Assembly (NCBI GenBank): GCA_013399695.1
Contig: VXAU01003746.1
Coordinates: 257,011-321,010, forward strand
Direction: 5' to 3'
Length of the DNA stretch: 64,000 nucleotides
Origin: Formicarius rufipectus
Taxonomy: Eukaryota > Chordata > Aves > Passeriformes > Formicariidae
Shown here: positions 49,458 through 60,356 of the stretch, piece after piece
Layout of the letters: each line of letters opens with the position of its first letter
Position numbering within the stretch: position 1 is the first letter of the stretch
Notes under the pieces: model-generated
What the model was told of the DNA's origin: nothing
What the model saw: only the letters and a program-made list of their open reading frames with translations
The model's database searches: none
Translations under genes and position numbers: made by a program

Positions 49458-51030
49458 TTTTTCACTGACCTTACTCTCAATAGTAACTATCACTGTTTTG
49501 GAAGAAAGTAGCAAGTTTCAAATTTCAAGCTCATTCCTCCTTAAATATAGTCATGCATCCTAAGCTTGATATTAAATTTAAAAAGTGAAGTAATATTAAT
49601 ACCATCTAAAAAAAATCTCAAATGTCCTTTATTAAAAACGGAAAAAAATATAACAGCTGTCTGACACTAAGAATAGTGCAAATTGCATACATTAGAGCCC
49701 ATATTTCAAAGATGCCTAGCTCAACATCTTTATCTACAGACAAAAGCTGGCAAGGTACTGGTATAAAATACTTAGTTAACTCTGTTTGCAGAAATTTTGG
49801 AGAAATTGAATAGTTACTCTAGGATGCCTTTCAACTCCAAGCTGCTTACATAACACATCATGATGATACCTAACTCCCTTTGGGCTTTTCTAGAGGTTAC
49901 CCTGCCATTTAATATTTTGTTAGCTGAAGAGACAGGCTTGTAGAACAGGCACTAGATTACATTGCCAGTTAGCAGTAGGATGTTACATTGAAAGAAATAA
50001 AACAATTATAGCAACAGGAATCAGTAATAATTGCTTCCGTTATGCTCCACATTGTCATTTGGAAAAGCTATTCAGTCCAAATAAGCCAGCCAAATGATTT
50101 GTTGTTTCCACTTCTTGTTGCCTGTTTCCTATCTGAGTTTTGACATTAAAAAACCTGTAGTATGTCACACCTAGGAAGAAAATGTGTCCTCAGTGCTTTA
50201 TTGATCTCCCATAGTTTCTTTAACTAAGTCTTCAACATTATGAAAAAGTATCTCAGGGATCTATAGTCTCCTGTTGATACTAATTCTCACTGACATTAAT
50301 GAGACTTGTGTGTACGCACTGCAGAGGTGAAACAAAACAAACTATTGATGTTCAGGACTAATACTCACAACATTTAGTATTAAAATACAGTGAATGTTAT
50401 AAGCACACTGTCACCACCACACTTGTAGTCTAGTCATTCTGATCAGCAACATTAATCTGCAATTCAATAAATTTTGCTTCTATCAACATTTTAACAATAT
50501 ATAATTTTTTTTTAACTAAACTCTCATCTTTCCACTCTTAAATATTTTTATACAGTTTCTACTTCTTTGCTGAAAAGAGAACTTAACAGTTTTAGGAACC
50601 TGACTGATTTTTACCATTTCAGCTGAATTTACAGAGGCATGCTGAATGTAAAATCTTGAAAAAATAAATGTTGGGAGTAAAGTGCATGCATGGTGAAATA
50701 AATTACTCAGGTGCATAAAAGTTTGAAAATACTAGTAAATCTGCTTGGGCCAGATTTTTCTGAATATGTGCAATGTGTTTAATAGAAGATCCCATATCAA
50801 TACTTCATTGTTCTCTTGATACTTGTCTTCAGTAAATACCTGAATAGTGTCTGGTAAAACAATCTAAGGATCCTCTAACTATATGGGATATTGATCAAAT
50901 TTATGGAGGAAAAATATACTAATGGAGGCTCCTGAGCAGCAAATAACCACCTGCTAGGTGGGAATGCTGGACTCACCAGTCATTTTTTAAACACTCTTTG
51001 GATGCTAAAGAAACCTTACAGCATAACACT
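49458..51030. other. Unassigned AT-rich non-coding DNA
   Basis: No gene and no repeat family that I recognise between the T/G tract and the second SINE-like copy. Confidence 0.55.
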
Positions 51031-51051
51031 CTTATCCTTTGTTTTGCCACC
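51031..51051. repeat. Left target-site duplicate of SINE copy 2
   Basis: These 21 bases, starting CTTATCCTTTG and ending CCACC, match 51472-51492 at 19 of 21 positions. They directly precede the 5' end of the element. This is a typical target-primed reverse-transcription footprint. Confidence 0.8.
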
Positions 51052-51054
51052 TTT

Positions 51055-51068
51055 TGGGGCCTGCCCCA
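51055..51068 (+). other. 5'-terminal hairpin of SINE copy 2
   Basis: TGGGGC and GCCCCA pair perfectly over six bases around a two-base spacer. In copy 1 the stem is identical while the spacer is changed (CT versus TC). This is a pattern expected if the pairing matters, although two copies are too few to prove it. Confidence 0.55.
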
Positions 51069-51238
51069 GCTCGTGTTACAGGCGTGGCTGCAGTGCCACG
51101 TTTGTGTCATTCGGTGGCAGAGAGGACAAGGCGAGGTCTTCCCCTGGTGCTCTGACCCATGTGGGCTCCCAGGATTTCTCAAAAGCCTGACATTATTGCT
51201 TTGCTGTTTGTATGTTACACTTGAGAGGCGGCGGGCGT

Positions 51239-51249
51239 TGGCCGAGTGG
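51239..51249 (+). promoter_or_regulatory. Pol III A box, SINE copy 2
   Basis: TGGCCGAGTGG fits the tRNA A-box consensus, as in many serine tRNAs. It lies 187 bases from the 5' end of the element, far more than the usual dozen or so bases between a Pol III start and its A box. Confidence 0.78.
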
Positions 51250-51293
51250 CGGAGGCCCCCGCCTGTGGAGCCGGCTCCTCCTCTGAGGACGCT

Positions 51294-51304
51294 GGTTCGA
51301 ATCC
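51294..51304 (+). promoter_or_regulatory. Pol III B box, SINE copy 2
   Basis: GGTTCGAATCC is a perfect B box (T loop). It starts 55 bases after the A box, which matches a class II tRNA with a long variable arm. Confidence 0.82.
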
Positions 51305-51439
51305 TGGAGGAACTCGCTGTCGCCGTCCGAGCGTGCTCGGCCATGGCAAGATGAGCCTCAGGAGTAAAGGGAGTGGGGCCAGTTCTGCGCACCCTGTGCC
51401 TCACTTAAAAAAATCCATTGCGCAGGCTTATCCCAGGAT

Positions 51440-51453
51440 CTTCGTTCGCGAAG
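51440..51453 (+). other. 3' stem-loop of SINE copy 2
   Basis: CTTCG-TTCG-CGAAG forms a perfect 5-bp stem with a TTCG loop a few bases before the triplet tail. It is identical in copy 1. A role in recognition by a partner LINE reverse transcriptase is likely by analogy with other stringent LINE/SINE pairs, but not shown. Confidence 0.6.
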
Positions 51454-51471
51454 TCCAGCCAACAACAACAA

Positions 51472-51492
51472 CTTATCCTTTGTGTTTCCACC
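51472..51492. repeat. Right target-site duplicate of SINE copy 2
   Basis: It matches 51031-51051 at 19 of 21 positions and directly follows the AAC tail, confirming the element's end. Confidence 0.8.
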
Positions 51493-52799
51493 ACATCACA
51501 AACTCCTCTTAGATCAGTAAGAAACAGTGACCCTGTTATGCTGAACTGGTTATGTTGTTTTTGTACTAAGACACACTTGTTGGAGAGCTCTTTAATTCTG
51601 CTGTATCATTCAGCATTGCACGCCGGATGAGACTGAGATACATCTGCTCTGTGGTAAGGTATATTATACAGACCAGAATAGGTCAATGGAAAGAAAGGAA
51701 AATCCTATCATTCTCCATCCTTCCAAGCAATTTCCACTATAGGATACCAGTAGGAGACCTATAATCATTTTACCACCATCTACTCAACCACAGAGTATGG
51801 GCTACACTTCACACATCTCCCCCATCCTGTGAACATATGCTCAGGTGGGTTTCTGGCATTGTAAGGCAGCAGCAGAAGACAGTTTCTGGCAATATACACC
51901 TTAGTCAAGGTCCAGAGAAGAGAGAAATATTCCTACTCCTCTGTTCTTCTGTCCTACTCTGTTATTCCAGACTTCTAGGATTAACAAAGTTGCCTGTACC
52001 TACCACAACTCATTTCATTTCCTGGGAACATTAGGTTACAAAGAACAAGCAAAATCTACCCCTCTTGTTAGACTGCAAAGCCTAACTCACAGATGACATA
52101 ACTCACATAAACTCTTTCTGCATTTTTCTGTAAAGTGCCCTGTGCCCATTAGTGCATCAGCCCTATTCTCTGAGGATATAGTATAATAGAATTAGAAGCA
52201 CTTTGAAACTGCCAATCATCTTTTAGTCTGTGCAATGAAGGAGATACGTGAGAGAATACAGCTTTTTTACCTCTATCTCCTAAAAAAATAGTGGATCAAA
52301 AATTTTATGTGAAACATTTTTCCTTGTGAATGCACAGGTTTGTCAGACTTTCAAATGGAGAACTTAGAAAGTGTTGATAAAAATGTATCATTATATTGTT
52401 GCAAATCTTTTTGTAGTTTGATTTATTTAAAAATAAAACTGTAATAACATTACAAAGTGAGAATAGAGTATGTTATTAGCACAAATTGCCTTTCAAAATA
52501 TTTCTTTTGTTTCTGTTAGTTTTTATCTACAGGGAAGATATTAAAAAATTAATTTCTCTCTTCCTTAGAATGAAGGCAAATTTAAAAATGTGAGAGCTGA
52601 TATTGTTTGATCAACTCTGATTTATCATGAGCTCACACTTTTGCTGGTGGTTTGACAACTGAGTTTTTCCTGTCATGTAATCCTGACATAAAATAAATAT
52701 TCTTTTTCATAATTTTGATTCATTAGCAGGAAAGGTTGGTTTCCCTAAAGTAGCCAAAATATATGTGGATTTATGAGTCAGAGCAGAAGAGCTCTCTAA
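51493..52799. other. Unassigned AT-rich non-coding DNA
   Basis: Nothing recognisable as a gene or repeat. Confidence 0.55.
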
Positions 52800-53150
52800 A
52801 TGATAGCAACAATTTACAGAGACTTCCGAGAAGACTAATAGAAATGGTTATGAGATTGGAAGACATGTATACATATAATTTCACAGAGTCATAAGTAAGA
52901 CATATGGGGAGAATGATAACAGTCTAAATTTTTAAAGCATATTATCAAGAGCAATAGAGAAAAAATTAGACTGAATATTAGAAAAGAATTTCCTGAAAAT
53001 GAGCTGTGTTAGACCATTGAATAGTGTCCAAAGGACTGATGGGAACCCAACTGCACGACACCTTACAACTGTATAGTGGGCCACCTGGGTGACTTGCAAC
53101 GTTATACTTTTTTCCATCCTGGTCTTCAAAGAATTGAAATAAATTGGTGC
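52800..53150 (+). mobile_element. CR1 LINE remnant, end of ORF2 region
   Basis: The words ATGATAACAGTCTA (about 52913), TTAGACTGAATATTAGAAAA (about 52967), GAATTTCCTGAAAATGAG and TTAGACCATTGAATAGTGTC (from about 53010), then CCAAAGGACTGATGGGAACC, follow the known layout of the last part of CR1 ORF2. Indels and stops show a dead, old copy. It has no recognisable 3' UTR or terminal 8-mer. Confidence 0.6.
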
Positions 53151-54354
53151 GAGGAAGTCAAAAGAAAACAGAACAGAGAAATTTCAGATCCATGGCTGCC
53201 TTGACATGTTATTTTATATCTTCACTGAGATATGCAATTTCCTGTCATCTTATCTGAATTCCTTGGTCAATTCTGGGTGTTAAGTCAATGAGATGCTGAA
53301 TGACTTACCTTGGCTGCTGGTAAAGTTAATGTGTTATAACAGATTTTATACATGATGATTTAGGTATTTAGGATTTTTATATCAATAATTACTGTACATG
53401 TTATACGACCATTTCATAAAATTACACATCACCATAAAATAACTGTATGTGGCATATTTAATTTTGAACTTCTAAAGACAAAAATGGAAGTAGTTACAAT
53501 AATCATTATTTTCAATTTTATGTAGTTAAGTGGTTTTACAAAAAAAAAATTAGCCTTCCAAATTACATAGTTATAATGTGTTAATGGTAGCATAACATGT
53601 CATTACATTATGCAGCTTAATTTCATAGATATTATATATAGTTGGATATTTTAGGCTCTTTTATTCTTGCAGTTATTACAAGACACTAATTTCTTTCAAA
53701 CCATATTCTGCTTAACACTTATTCAGTATAACCTTTGATGATTCAATTCATTTGGACACTTGGATCACAAAAGAAATTGGTGCTATTGCCTTTATTCCTT
53801 ATTATGAAATTGGAACGATGCTCCAGCTCCTTGCAGTTTTCTCTGTGGATGCATGACTCCATCCTTTTTTTATTTTTCCTTAGTAATAAAAAATGTTTTG
53901 TCAAGGTGGCTGATGGGCCCAGGGTGCTGCTCAGAGAGAGGATGAGGTCAAAGTCATCTTGTCTGTGTTCTTGTAATGGTCACCTGTGAGGCTTGGATTT
54001 ATCCTACCTAACTTTTATAATAAGACACACAATCTAAGTACTTCACTTAAGATCTTGGAGTCAGATGGGATGGATCTGGGATTAAAAGTGTATACATACA
54101 ACAAAGATATCTAAGCTACTCAGACCTTTTAGTGATGCCATTGCACTATATTGTGCGGTTGGTCTGTATGTGTGACTACAGGGAACTCAAGGACAAAGAA
54201 TGGTCTTGTGTCAAAAAAATGAAAGAATTGATGGTGCAAAAAATCCACCAAAACTCTCTGATGCTTACAACAACAAAGAACTTCAAATACTTCTGATGTA
54301 TTGCTCTGCTTTTCTTTATATAAACTTCATCTCTTTTTGATCCACTCTCAAAGC
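53151..54354. other. Unassigned non-coding DNA between two CR1 pieces
   Basis: No gene or further element that I recognise. The CR1 pieces on either side point in opposite directions, so this gap is not simply an eroded middle of one copy. Confidence 0.5.
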
Positions 54355-54606
54355 ATTCAGATCCTTTTGGATTTTTAACTTACCATCTTCTCTATTTACT
54401 CTTAAGGTCTGTTGTTAAAAAAATTTTAATCAACATGGAGTTCATTTTGTCCTCAAGGTCATTAGTGAATATATTGGATAACACTGATTCCAGTTCCTGG
54501 CTCCTAAGGACTCTGATCAACACAGTCACTCACTGGCAGCTACTTTTGAAACAACCCTTTACCTGCTGTTTGTCATTTCTATCTTCAGCCATATGTTATT
54601 TAATCT
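54355..54606 (-). mobile_element. CR1 LINE remnant, RT palm region
   Basis: Read in reverse, the segment runs through the CR1 reverse-transcriptase palm. On the plus strand the diagnostic words are CAGATCCTTTTGGATTTT (54359), CAAGGTCATTAGTGAATATA (about 54456), TTGGATAACACTGATTCCAG, CACTCACTGGCAGCTACTTT (about 54525) and TCTTCAGCC (about 54582), in the order expected of the reverse complement. The second and third words cover the sequence encoding the conserved LFNIFINDL-type block. The central part is the best preserved; indels and stops show that it is old and inactive. Confidence 0.6.
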
Positions 54607-55026
54607 CTACAGGAGCATGCATCATCAGTGTTTAAAAGAATTCTCCTTGGCCAAGATGCAGAAATGGAAAGGTAACGTCATGTCTGCACACTCTTTGATC
54701 TCTGTCTAGGATGTCTGGCTGAAGGGTGGTGTGCAGAGAAGGGAGGCTATTCTGATGAGTTTTCCCCACACTTCCTATTGGCAATAATTTATGAAACATC
54801 AAGTCCCTCAAATACTGCTGACATTGTCTTGGAAAGTTAAATTGGCGTAGTCCATAAATGGGTTGGGAATGGTGCAGTGTAACCAGCAGCCCTGTCCTAG
54901 CCATGACTGCCTTCACTTTCAGTTAGAACAGCCTAAGTATGGAGGCAGGCTCTTTGTTGCTTCTTGGAATAAGGCATGACTGGAAATGTAAGGCCATAGA
55001 AAGTAACAGAATCCACAGCACTGAAT
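54607..55026. other. Unassigned non-coding DNA
   Basis: No recognisable gene or element. The 94-codon minus-strand frame at 54632-54916 shows no domain. Confidence 0.5.
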
Positions 55027-55071
55027 GGGTTTGTTTTTGTTTTTGTTTTTGTTTTTCTTTTTCTTTTTTTG
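55027..55071. repeat. (TTTTTG)n tract passing into C/T
   Basis: Four TTTTTG-like units are followed by TTTTTC units, so this tract differs from the others in its 3' half. Confidence 0.85.
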
Positions 55072-58000
55072 AGAATTAACAGCCTCTTTCACAAAAGCAG
55101 TAGTTTTAAAAGACACTGTGCAGTTACAAGAAATCAATTACTTTAAACCTGTAAAGGAAAACATTTCAAGGCATAAAAAGAAAGCAGAAGAGGGTAAAGC
55201 ATCACACAGTACAGATAAGAAAACATGATCTTTGCCTAAGGACCTTCCCCATGCAACAGAGTAAGACAGATATTTCAGCTGTGACTCAGTGTCGTGTGTC
55301 ATCTCCGTCTTTTCTCCCTTGCACTGTGAGAAGTCCCATACTCTACCTGCACTGTATTTAAAGTCTTATCAGACTGAGATTCCTATAAACCCTTTCAATT
55401 TTAAAGTAATTGTTTATATATAAGGTACCCCACTATTCACTCTTGGATGGCCAGAATTTACAAACAATAGTTGTGATTAGACACTTTCCTTATAGTTTCT
55501 TTCTCTGCTTCAAGAAGTAACTAGTACAACTACCTCTGCTGAGGGCTACCGTAGTTAATTCCTGAATTTTGGCAGTATAAATTGTTGTATAAGACTCTTA
55601 ATTTCTTATGGCTACTTCACACCTAAACCACTGTGTCATATTGATCCATAAATCCCTCACCAAGGTGTAGAGGCACTGTACTAATGGACCTTCATACCAG
55701 AGCCTTATGCAAGACAGCAACAATTAAAACATAAAGAGAAACCTGTTCAAGTATCTCTATTTTTACCAAAATATAATCCTTCAAATTGCTTGTACAAAGT
55801 GATGCTTCATGAACACAGCATCTCAACAGTAATGAAATACACATAACTCTGATGTCTGTCTTCAAACTAGGACTGTGCATAGGCTTTTATGAGATATATA
55901 ATATCAAAGGAACAAACTCATCTTTAATTTTTAGAGCTGTGGTAATATTCTCTGTCTTTCCATCACCTGAAAAGTTGGCAAACGTATGCTCTGCATCATT
56001 AGTGCAACAATCTTCATCTAACATTGTAATGCAAATCTCCATAGCACTTGTACTACATACCAACATAAATCATTTCCACCCTGCACTCAGTAGCATAAAT
56101 GATTTTAATCCACCATAACTGATCCCAGAATTTCTACAAGAGATTTTAACCACAGAAAATAAATAAAAACAAACAAACAAAACACATGCAGAACTGAATG
56201 CACCCACAGCTGTACTTTGAAGAAATGCACACTTCAAATCAGTGAGGGTTGGCAAAATAACTGTTCTTCCAAAATAAAACATGTACCCTGGGCAGTTGTC
56301 CTATAAACTTCTTAATGGGAAAGTTTAATTACAGACTTTTAATTGACTTTTTTAACATTATTTTTTGTGTTTTAGGGCTTTTGTACAATATATTCCAAAG
56401 CAATCCAAATTAACACCACCTTTCAATTTTCCTTAAAATCTCTATTGGCTCAGAGGACAGACCTGATGCCTACCATTTCTGTTTAACATGTCTCAGGAAG
56501 CATGCAAAGTCAGGATAAATAGAATAGAAACTTTCAATAGAAGTACTGTCAAAACAACAACGAATGGTTCTCTTTATTTGTAACTGCAACTGATCTGAAT
56601 GGTCCATACAGATCCTCAGCACAGGCACTTTTTTTCCTCAGTAGTTTTTTCTGGCTTAAATAACTAAGTATTCTGTTTAAATGGATGCTTAGACATCCTC
56701 AGTCAGTACTTGCCTAATTCTCATACCAGGTCTTTCTGCAACATCTGCACATTCTCCTCTTCCCAACTCCTACTGTTACACTTCCTCACCAGTGACATGT
56801 TGTGCTTGTTTTCAGTGATAAGCTCTGTGTCAGACTATTACACCATCCCAAGTATTTCCAGCTACTTAAATTCAAGGAAATCAGCACTTCGGGGCTTTTC
56901 TAGGATTTTAGGTGTCTGCTTGGATGTTTTACTAAGAAATTTCACACTTCAAGATCTACTGCTACCATTACAAATTTAATGCAACTCTTGATTAATTGAA
57001 GATCATTAATAGTACGCGAAAAATTTGTTTGCAACCATCACATATCAAACTAGTCATCACAATAGGGAACAAAAAAGGCAAATGTTCAACTGAAAAGTAA
57101 GTTTACAAGTATTGCTGTCTAATTTTTTTTTTCTAATGTGATGCAGGAACCCCAGCTCCCTTCTCCCCATCCCCAGAAGGGCAGCGCACACCCCTGTGGA
57201 TCCTGCTGTGAATAAAACTACAAACTTCAATATACAAGAAGCTCTAGGTACAGGGTTTCAGCTATAGCTCCAAAGATAATCTTAGCAACAACAAAACCAA
57301 AAATGCTTGTACAAAACCAGCAGAGATTATCTTTTAATGCTTTGCTCCACAGAATTACATGACCTATGGGTTTATGGGTATCAGCATGTTCAATTACTTC
57401 ACTTTGGAATAGTTTTTTCCTCCTACTCTAAACTGCATATGAAGCTGCATCTTCTGATATGTGTTTACACATTATACATTTCCCTTCAACTCTAACTCTT
57501 CTAAGGCAGTAATTACACATTTCAAATCATCAGAATAAGCCAGAAATTTCAGGCATCAGCCATTTGCCAGTCAGCAAAACCTACTGTGACTATGACCATC
57601 AGCTTCTCAGGAGCTTTCTTGGCTATTCAGCCACTTTTCATCCTGCAAGGCTATTGAACTGTTATTCTTACCTATCTTTCCTATAACATTTTTCACTCAA
57701 ACTTGTTAGAGTATATAGAAATGTAACAGGGTCTTAAGACCTATTCGTTTTAAATGGTGGTCAATGTTCTCCTTTCAGTTGCCCCAGCCATTGAATTGGC
57801 AAAAGCAATCAAAAAAAAAAGATAAACGATGTCATTTAAATTTTGCTGTGAAAGGAATTAATAATTTTTCCATTTAAATAGTCATCTCTGAATCCCAAAA
57901 TTAACAAGCCAATGAGCAAAACAAGGGCTATTCAGAGGTTCCAGGTTTTAATTTGGCTAATGAAATGCCACAATACTAATTTACACTTGGAACACACAGG

Positions 58001-58636
58001 CAAGATTTTACTTCTGTTTCAAAACAAAGAGCATCATCTTAGTAGAAAAGTTCATGAAATGTGAATCATGCATATTCTATACAGATAAGACCCTACTTTT
58101 CAGTGGCTGGCAAGTCTGCCCTCAGTAGAAAGAAGATTTCTACTCAGATATTTTTTCTCAATTCAGCATTTAAATAGAAGCTCTGATGTATCTGGATACT
58201 AGCACACAAGTTCTTCCAGGCCAAACTCATTTAGGTCCACACAGTCATAATTTAAACCTTCAATCAAAACAAATTAAGAAATAGAAATAAAGATTTCATT
58301 CATTTTGGCAAGATCATCAGATTTTCCATTTTCAAGTATTTAATTTTTTTCAAAGCACCTAATAAGTCTTCTATTACAGTCATATGGTGAAATGTTTTAA
58401 CACAAGAGTCCTACAAAAATTTCCTCTTTCAAACTGAAATAAACTCAAACCCTGTGTGCCCACGGGAAGAACTTGGCTGTTTTTGGTTTTTACCTTTAAA
58501 TACCAATGTTTTCCTATAACCACAGCCTAGCAGAGAGGCAATGCCACTTGGCAAAAAAGTTATATTCAGTGCAGTTGCTGGAACTGTTTATACTTTGTTC
58601 CCGAGAAATAGATTGAGTACTTGATAGTATAACACA
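55072..58636. other. Unassigned AT-rich non-coding DNA
   Basis: No gene is supported. A short AAAC/AAAT run is at 56155-56184 and an A run at 57812-57821. Nothing else is recognisable. Confidence 0.5.
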
Positions 58637-58645
58637 ATGAGAGGT

Positions 58646-58691
58646 ACGGGTGGTGGAGATCGGATCGGATGCTTGGGCGGGGGGAGTGGGG
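58646..58691 (+). other. G-rich patch, weak G-quadruplex candidate
   Basis: G runs at 58648-58650, 58675-58677, 58679-58684 and 58688-58691 lie in an otherwise AT-rich region; the first loop is too long for a strict motif. No gene start is visible next to it. Confidence 0.35.
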
Positions 58692-60332
58692 AAGTGTTGC
58701 TACCCCAGGAATTTATTTTTAAACTGTCTGCTATTTCATGCAATCTGGTCTATTTCAAAGGCAAACAATTTGCTCTTCAGAAGTATCTTTATGAGCCCCA
58801 AGGGATGAAACTCATCCGTGGCAGAAATGATTTAGCAGTATCCAGAGAGGGGGTGAACCACTTGAGAGGCAAGGGAATAATTTTTTGAAGGGTGGCAGAA
58901 TTTTAACAAGGGCCTCTAGTGAGTTCTTGTGAACCCCTTTCAGCACATCACTGTTTTATTAAAATATTCTTCTCAAAATACTGAAACACTGACAGCTTCT
59001 GTAAGCTTGCCAAAAATTGAGTAAGGAATAAAAATAAAATGTTAACTTGACATGTGTGAATAATTTTGATTTGATGATAACACCTTTTGGAATCGAGGCC
59101 ATATTCAAAGCTGACTCGTAACACATTCACATTGCTAAGTTACATGAAATAACTCAAACTTTTCAGGCATTGTTATGGTGCACTGAAAGGAGATGTTAGG
59201 AGCCAAGCTCAAGCTTCCCTGAAGTTAAATGAAGATTATAAACATTTTAGGTCTTCCTGTCTGAACCTGGAGGGGCTAAGGTCGTATCTGGCATGTGTGA
59301 AACAGGCTGGTTAATGCATTCTGGCTGGTTAAAGTAACCAACTGCAATCAGACAAACTGGGTAAACATAAAAAGGAGGAGATAATTTTGAGATAATTGAT
59401 TTCTGAATCTGGACAAAGTATTGGAAAGATATTGTAAGGAACATGCATATGCTGGTAGGATTTGGCGTTGCACAGTCTTCTGTGGGTCTGTTCCGCCTCT
59501 GGGTTTCACCTGGACCTTTTTAACACAGTGAGAGGCCTGGCAAAGAGGAAGCTCAAATTAACCATAAGAACCTCTTTGGACAACTGCCTCAAGTGTTTGA
59601 TGTAATAATCTCTCAAGAAAGACTAATGCCATGCATTGTTTTACACTCCCCACATCTTCTTGCCTCATTAGAGAACCATCTTGCCTCCAATGGTTAATTC
59701 TACCAGGGTAGCACTGAACTGACTTTATTTTCCCCTCTGTTACACCACACTTGTCCCTGTTCCTGAACTCTTGACAAGTAGCCACCACTTAATGACAGGA
59801 AGGCTAGCCTGGCAATGGCTGTCAGTAGTGTTAATTTACCTATAAATCTCTGATCATATGATGTGGTCAGAAAACATGGGGAGCAAAGTTGAAGGTGAAA
59901 AAAAATTTAAATGGGTGAGATATGAATAAATTCAATCAGCCAGATGTATGATGTCACAGGCATGATGATGGAAACACAACTCTTAGAGCAACAGGGCTGC
60001 AGGTTTCTACTAGGTATAAGAGTACTTGTACTGAGAAGTCAGTCCCTATATTCTTAGTGCAAAAAGAGTATTCCTAGGCATTTTATTCTTAGACATTCCT
60101 AAGGGATTTTCAAGGGACTCTGACCTTCTCTGGGATAGTTTCTCAGCTAGGCAGGGCTGCTGCCTGCTGCATTGGCGGTGTAGTGGCATTTATCTCTAAC
60201 TCATGTGACTTTCTCGAGTCCGGTTTATAAGTCAAAGTTATGAATCACATCCTCAGAGCTAAATCAATTGTTTGAAAACATGCATGACACAAACACACCA
60301 TCCCTTATTTGACTACTGATTCAGCCAAGCTG
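58692..60332. other. Unassigned non-coding DNA
   Basis: Nothing recognisable as a gene, RNA or repeat family. Confidence 0.5.
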
Positions 60333-60356
60333 TAGATCTATCTACTGATAGATCTA
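60333..60356. repeat. Perfect 10-bp hairpin, 4-nt loop
   Basis: TAGATCTATC and GATAGATCTA are exact reverse complements separated by TACT. A further G-T and T-A pair could extend it outward. It is AT-rich and may be an accidental short palindrome. Confidence 0.65.

Larger units (their letters stand above)
51052..51471 (+). mobile_element. SINE-like retroelement with internal tRNA module, copy 2
   Basis: The element is 420 bp and bounded by a 21-bp direct repeat. From 5' to 3' it holds a terminal hairpin (TGGGGC/GCCCCA, 51055-51068), an unassigned leader to about 51228, and a tRNA-like module with A and B boxes (about 51231-51310). A body of about 130 bp follows, then a CTTCG/CGAAG stem-loop (51440-51453) and an AAC triplet tail (51461-51471). 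The tRNA part resembles class II tRNAs (Ser or Leu), with a long variable arm but degenerate stems. Both Pol III boxes are intact, so this copy could be transcribed. The tail is unlike the CR1 8-mer, which suggests mobilisation by another LINE, possibly RTE-like; that is inference. Many CpG sites survive, so it is fairly young. A minus-strand frame of 143 codons crosses it but is not conserved intact in the other copy. The family is not one I can name. Confidence 0.82.

Noticed and set aside
51231..51310. Stand-alone tRNA-Ser or tRNA-Leu gene
   Set aside because: A and B boxes and spacing fit, but the acceptor and T stems do not pair properly, and the module is embedded in a repeated 420-bp element with target-site duplications.
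50973..51404. 143-codon minus-strand frame, and the related frames at 2374-2704
   Set aside because: They cross the SINE-like copies. The first 20 or so codons are similar in both, but a one-base indel then puts them in different frames, so no protein is maintained.
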